Positions 61,901 to 64,000 of a stretch of 64,000 bases of DNA are shown here, in pieces. The first letter of the stretch is position 1; every line of letters starts with the position of its first letter. A program made the translations under genes and the position numbers. This stretch comes from Bacteroidales bacterium (lineage in GTDB: Bacteria > Bacteroidota > Bacteroidia > Bacteroidales > VadinHA17). The stretch is taken from assembly GCA_024763075.1 (NCBI GenBank), contig JANTGF010000013.1, positions 1 through 64,000 of the forward strand, given 5' to 3'. Below the pieces are notes generated by a model that was given only the letters and a program-made list of their open reading frames with translations, searched no databases and had not been told where the DNA came from.

Positions 61901-63435
61901 CTCTTGACCCGATAACAGATACGCTTGGCTTTGCATCGGATACTACAATCCTGAATCTTGATGACCACACATTGCTAGCCACCAATATCAAGTCACTGGA
62001 AATTGCAGATATTCAAATCCTGCCTTATGATAAAACCCTGACACTTGAAAAAAACGGGCATCTGAAAGGATTTACCAATGCCAGGGTAATCGCCAATAAA
62101 GCCCATGAAATAGAAGCTGATACTATTATTGTTGTGAGCAAGAACGATTATCATGGATCGGGGTATTATGTTTACAGGGATATGGATAATAAACCTGAAA
62201 GAATACTTTTTTCTAAAATTGAACTAAACGAAAATGGCCATACCTTTGCAACCGGTTATATTGCAAGAGCGGACAGTTTCTACCTTAATCCCTGGTTTAC
62301 TTTTGAAGGAATGGTTTCGCTTGATGCAGAAAAAAGATTTCTTAATTTTTCCGGGGGTACTCATATCATTCAAAGTTGTGATTATTTGCAACCTTCCTAT
62401 ATTTCATTCGAAGCTGAAATTGATCCGAAAGATGTCAGGATACCAATTCCCGACCCCACTTTGTCAATACAGGGTAAAACAACTTATAAAGGAATCTACA
62501 TTACGCATGATTCGCCACAGATATACTCAGCATTTTTTACAAAAAGAAAGAATTACAGCGATGAACCAATTGCCACAGCAAACGGATATATGATTTATGA
62601 TAAAAAGAAAGGTCAATACATTATAACAAGTGCTCAAAAAATAATTGACCCCTCACAACCCGGAAATACCCTGGCTTTTGATAACAATTATTGCATTGAA
62701 TCCGGTAAAGGTATTCTGAATCTTGGATTGAATATGCCTCACCTTAATTTTACTACTGCCGGAAGTGTTACACATACACTTGAAAATAATTCAGTATTGC
62801 TTGACCTGATAATGGGCATTGACTTTTTCTTCTCTGAGGATGCACTTGTCGAAATGGCCGGTCAGATACATTCAGTACCATCCCTTAAAACTGCAGATAC
62901 AAGAAGGGAAGCCTATGTGGAAGGATTATCAGCGCTGAAAGGAAAAACTGAAAGCGCAGAACCTGTAGAGGACAAGATGGTTCTTGTTTTAACCCTGGAT
63001 GTACCGGCTGAATTAAGACACACGCTGCTGTTTTCCGAACTTAAACTAAAATGGAATGAAGAGTCTGCTTCCTATCAGTCTGTCGGGAAAATTGGTATAG
63101 GAAATATTTTTGGTTCCCCTCTAAACAGAAAAGTAGATGGATTTATTGAGATTCAGAAAAGGGGAAGTGGCGACATTATCGACATTTTCCTTCAGGTTGA
63201 TCAGCGAACCTGGTATTATTTTGGATATGCCGGTTCAAGGATGCAGGTAGCTTCATCAAACCGTGACTTTGAGGATATTGTTGCTGGTCTGAGTGAAGGT
63301 AAGCGCCGGTTGAAATCCAGAGGTACAGAATCATCTTATTCCTATATGATTGCATCTGACCGGAAGGTAAGTAACTTCCGCAGAAGAATGAGACTGTTAC
63401 AGGAGGAAGATGATACCGAAGAAACAGGTAAATAA
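58933..63435 (+). CDS. Very large secreted protein of unknown function
   Basis: A 1500-residue protein with a signal peptide (ending NFLLQAQ, about residue 24). The N-terminal 200 residues are helical (RNFSDEPEKFIVEMSTLMNKG). The rest is built of many short beta strands, with Gly/Asn-rich turns such as GDLLLNPEGLTGNGGVLR and YSGTSGYYDPVKN-like segments. No known catalytic motif, T9SS sorting domain or membrane barrel end is visible. The tail is charged (RRRMRLLQEEDDTEETGK). It starts 4 bases after prmA. I do not recognise a family; a conserved envelope-associated beta-solenoid or LptA/OstA-like scaffold is possible but not supported. Confidence 0.6.
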   Translation: MKKQIIFFLILFLLPAGNFLLQAQALRNFSDEPEKFIVEMSTLMNKGNSSKSKLVMEKFTIIFNSNAYTRDEKSNIIYLSNLLLRKRARSNPHFLNYIQTVISIKNAELPEKDILAWFSGAESLLKNNSISVNKVNLFFVNSNLLFEKNILYKSNSATWKISSKKIGISFENSLRYKISKTLLTCYAQKDSIQISGTSGYYDPVKNTWKGSGGKVTWEHAGFKAAEVYAILNSYVIDMKKSGYQADSIKFTNTKYFDKPLLGVLIDKVKKVSNPSRATYPVFKSYKQRFSIKNIYPGVDYEGGFSLAGSTINGTGDNQADAKLKFFKDDTLRLTVRAKSFQFNQKRISNSKASISFYLKNDSIFHPNIAFTYNVLKKEVSLFKTDDPMTGSPYYNSYHNIDMDFSLLIWNIDDPEVKLTMARGATIGKAWFKSVNYFNRTYFLEMQGMDSSHPLYVFKKFSDWYGEDIFPIDIMASWLRIPQFQVEHLAVRLSTEGFIFYDTETKIITIKPQLNDYLESFGGKIDYDVIDFISSTKAPQSNASLNLHNFDLTIYGIPRIFISDSQNVEIRPSGNKIVLKKNRDFNFGGIVHAGLLTFYGNNFTFQYDSFRVHLSNIDSLNLAVVGEKEDMYGNKQVKKLKNIIQNITGELFIDDPDNKSGLKNIPGYPFFQSTTNAFVYYDVTEGLDSTIYPKDQFYYKLSPFKISDMTDIRAEDLNLGGEYYCGDIFPVLKQNLTVQPDNSLGFSFIPPDEGIPTYGGKATFYDSITLSNRGLEGSGKLKYLTSTTKSGLFMFYPDSMIVNTARFQMEKDSLTKKFPHVLAFDLMVKWYPLENQFFALRKDEDISIFKDQIAYSGDLLLNPEGLTGNGGVLRIEEAEITSGLFNFGDIYFHCDTADIKFREKQAKDDYLVANNFIADMNVEEQGIFTSQIDTVPIYFPEKQYISSSDQFVWDLQANVITLINKDKRNDIYKLNSIITESQWENIPSYVSLDPITDTLGFASDTTILNLDDHTLLATNIKSLEIADIQILPYDKTLTLEKNGHLKGFTNARVIANKAHEIEADTIIVVSKNDYHGSGYYVYRDMDNKPERILFSKIELNENGHTFATGYIARADSFYLNPWFTFEGMVSLDAEKRFLNFSGGTHIIQSCDYLQPSYISFEAEIDPKDVRIPIPDPTLSIQGKTTYKGIYITHDSPQIYSAFFTKRKNYSDEPIATANGYMIYDKKKGQYIITSAQKIIDPSQPGNTLAFDNNYCIESGKGILNLGLNMPHLNFTTAGSVTHTLENNSVLLDLIMGIDFFFSEDALVEMAGQIHSVPSLKTADTRREAYVEGLSALKGKTESAEPVEDKMVLVLTLDVPAELRHTLLFSELKLKWNEESASYQSVGKIGIGNIFGSPLNRKVDGFIEIQKRGSGDIIDIFLQVDQRTWYYFGYAGSRMQVASSNRDFEDIVAGLSEGKRRLKSRGTESSYSYMIASDRKVSNFRRRMRLLQEEDDTEETGK

Positions 63436-63449
63436 AATAAATTAAAGGA

Positions 63450-63944
63450 TCAGTATCTGTCGGTTTCCCACACCTCAAGGTCTCGCATTTGCTTCCCATC
63501 AATAACAAATCTGACAGCTGTCCTCATTTTATGAAAACCCGATTTCCCTGCAGCACCCGGATTTATATACAAAAGGTCAAAGGTTTTATCATACATAATC
63601 TTCAGAATATGTGAGTGCCCGCATATCAACAAGTCCGGTGCTTTTATTTTTAAGATTTCTTTCACCTCCCGGTTATATCTTCCCGGGTATCCGGCAATGT
63701 GGGTTATCCAGACCTCCACATCTTCGCACCAAAATCGCAGGCTCTCCTCATAAAGGTTGCGGATTTCCTGGCCGTCAATATTTCCATACACTGCCCGTAA
63801 AGGCTTAATACTATTTATCTTATTAACAACCTCCAGATTACCGATATCTCCGGCATGCCATATTTCATTACAATCGCCGAAAAAATTTTCAAGTCTTTCA
63901 TCAAAAAAGCCATGTGTATCGGAAAGTATCCCTATTTTCTTCAA
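63450..63944 (-). CDS. YfcE-type metallophosphoesterase
   Basis: A 164-residue phosphodiesterase of the YfcE/MJ0936 class. The metal ligands are Asp9 and His11 (LSDTHG), the Asp in HAGDIG, the Asn of VYGNIDG, His of WITHIAG and GHSH. These form the dinuclear metal centre. The natural substrate is unknown; related enzymes hydrolyse artificial phosphodiesters. It is tail to tail with the 1500-residue gene, 14 bases apart. Confidence 0.88.
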   Translation of the reverse strand: MKKIGILSDTHGFFDERLENFFGDCNEIWHAGDIGNLEVVNKINSIKPLRAVYGNIDGQEIRNLYEESLRFWCEDVEVWITHIAGYPGRYNREVKEILKIKAPDLLICGHSHILKIMYDKTFDLLYINPGAAGKSGFHKMRTAVRFVIDGKQMRDLEVWETDRY

Positions 63945-64000
63945 GTTCCAGTCCCTTTCATTAATTTCATCAAAATGCTTTAAAATTATTCCATTTTTGT

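Overview
The window is a 64 kb chromosomal segment from a member of the Bacteroidota, most likely Bacteroidales or a close relative. The evidence is the repeated TAnnTTTG-type -7 promoter element, the near absence of Shine-Dalgarno sequences, two secreted proteins with type IX secretion (T9SS) C-terminal sorting domains, an archaeal/eukaryotic-type ProRS, a fused DAHP synthase-chorismate mutase, and Bacteroidota-specific families such as DUF6702 and the DoxX-like protein next to tpiA. It is mostly housekeeping DNA. I see no rRNA, convincing tRNA, CRISPR array, prophage or complete insertion sequence.

Layout. 1-1.8 kb: a possible structured element and two lipoproteins. 1.9-5.2 kb: thrS-infC-rpmI-rplT, where infC appears to start at an AUA codon behind a perfect AGGAGG. 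5.2-7.4 kb: dapB and lepB. 7.5-10.1 kb (minus): a NapH/NapG-like polyferredoxin and a Tat-exported DUF362 protein. 10.2-13.7 kb: larC-larE-larB for the nickel-pincer cofactor plus a WbqC-family gene. 13.7-18 kb (minus): a FadL-like porin and two related Tyr-rich, Arg/Ser-rich secreted proteins. 18-25 kb: proS, a conserved unknown, an Omp85-like protein, a 2-Cys peroxiredoxin and tilS.

25-32.6 kb (minus) is a seven-gene aromatic amino acid operon, pheA-aminotransferase-DAHP synthase/chorismate mutase-aroB-aroA-aroC-tyrA. In front of it lies what looks like a classical transcription attenuator: a promoter, an 18-codon leader peptide with 8 Phe/Tyr residues, an intrinsic terminator and a competing antiterminator pairing. 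aroQ (46.4 kb) adds another shikimate-pathway step. 32.8-40.4 kb: nth, a VTT membrane protein, a cysteine desulfurase-SelD fusion, a hybrid histidine kinase and an SDR oxidoreductase. 40.4-41.3 kb is a gene-free repeat island bracketed by decayed copies of the flanking gene ends.

41.3-49.5 kb: a TPR protein, a T9SS type B cargo, DUF6702, HupE/UreJ, aroQ, xerD and a T9SS type A cargo with beta-propeller repeats. 49.7-64 kb: ppdK, plsY, cdaA (c-di-AMP synthesis), folP, tmk, a DoxX-like protein, tpiA, prmA, a 1500-residue secreted protein of unknown function and a YfcE-type phosphodiesterase.

The best discovery candidates are the Phe/Tyr leader-peptide attenuator, the AUA-initiated infC, the NifS-SelD fusion and the duplicated repeat island. 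All calls come from reading the sequence; no database search was run.
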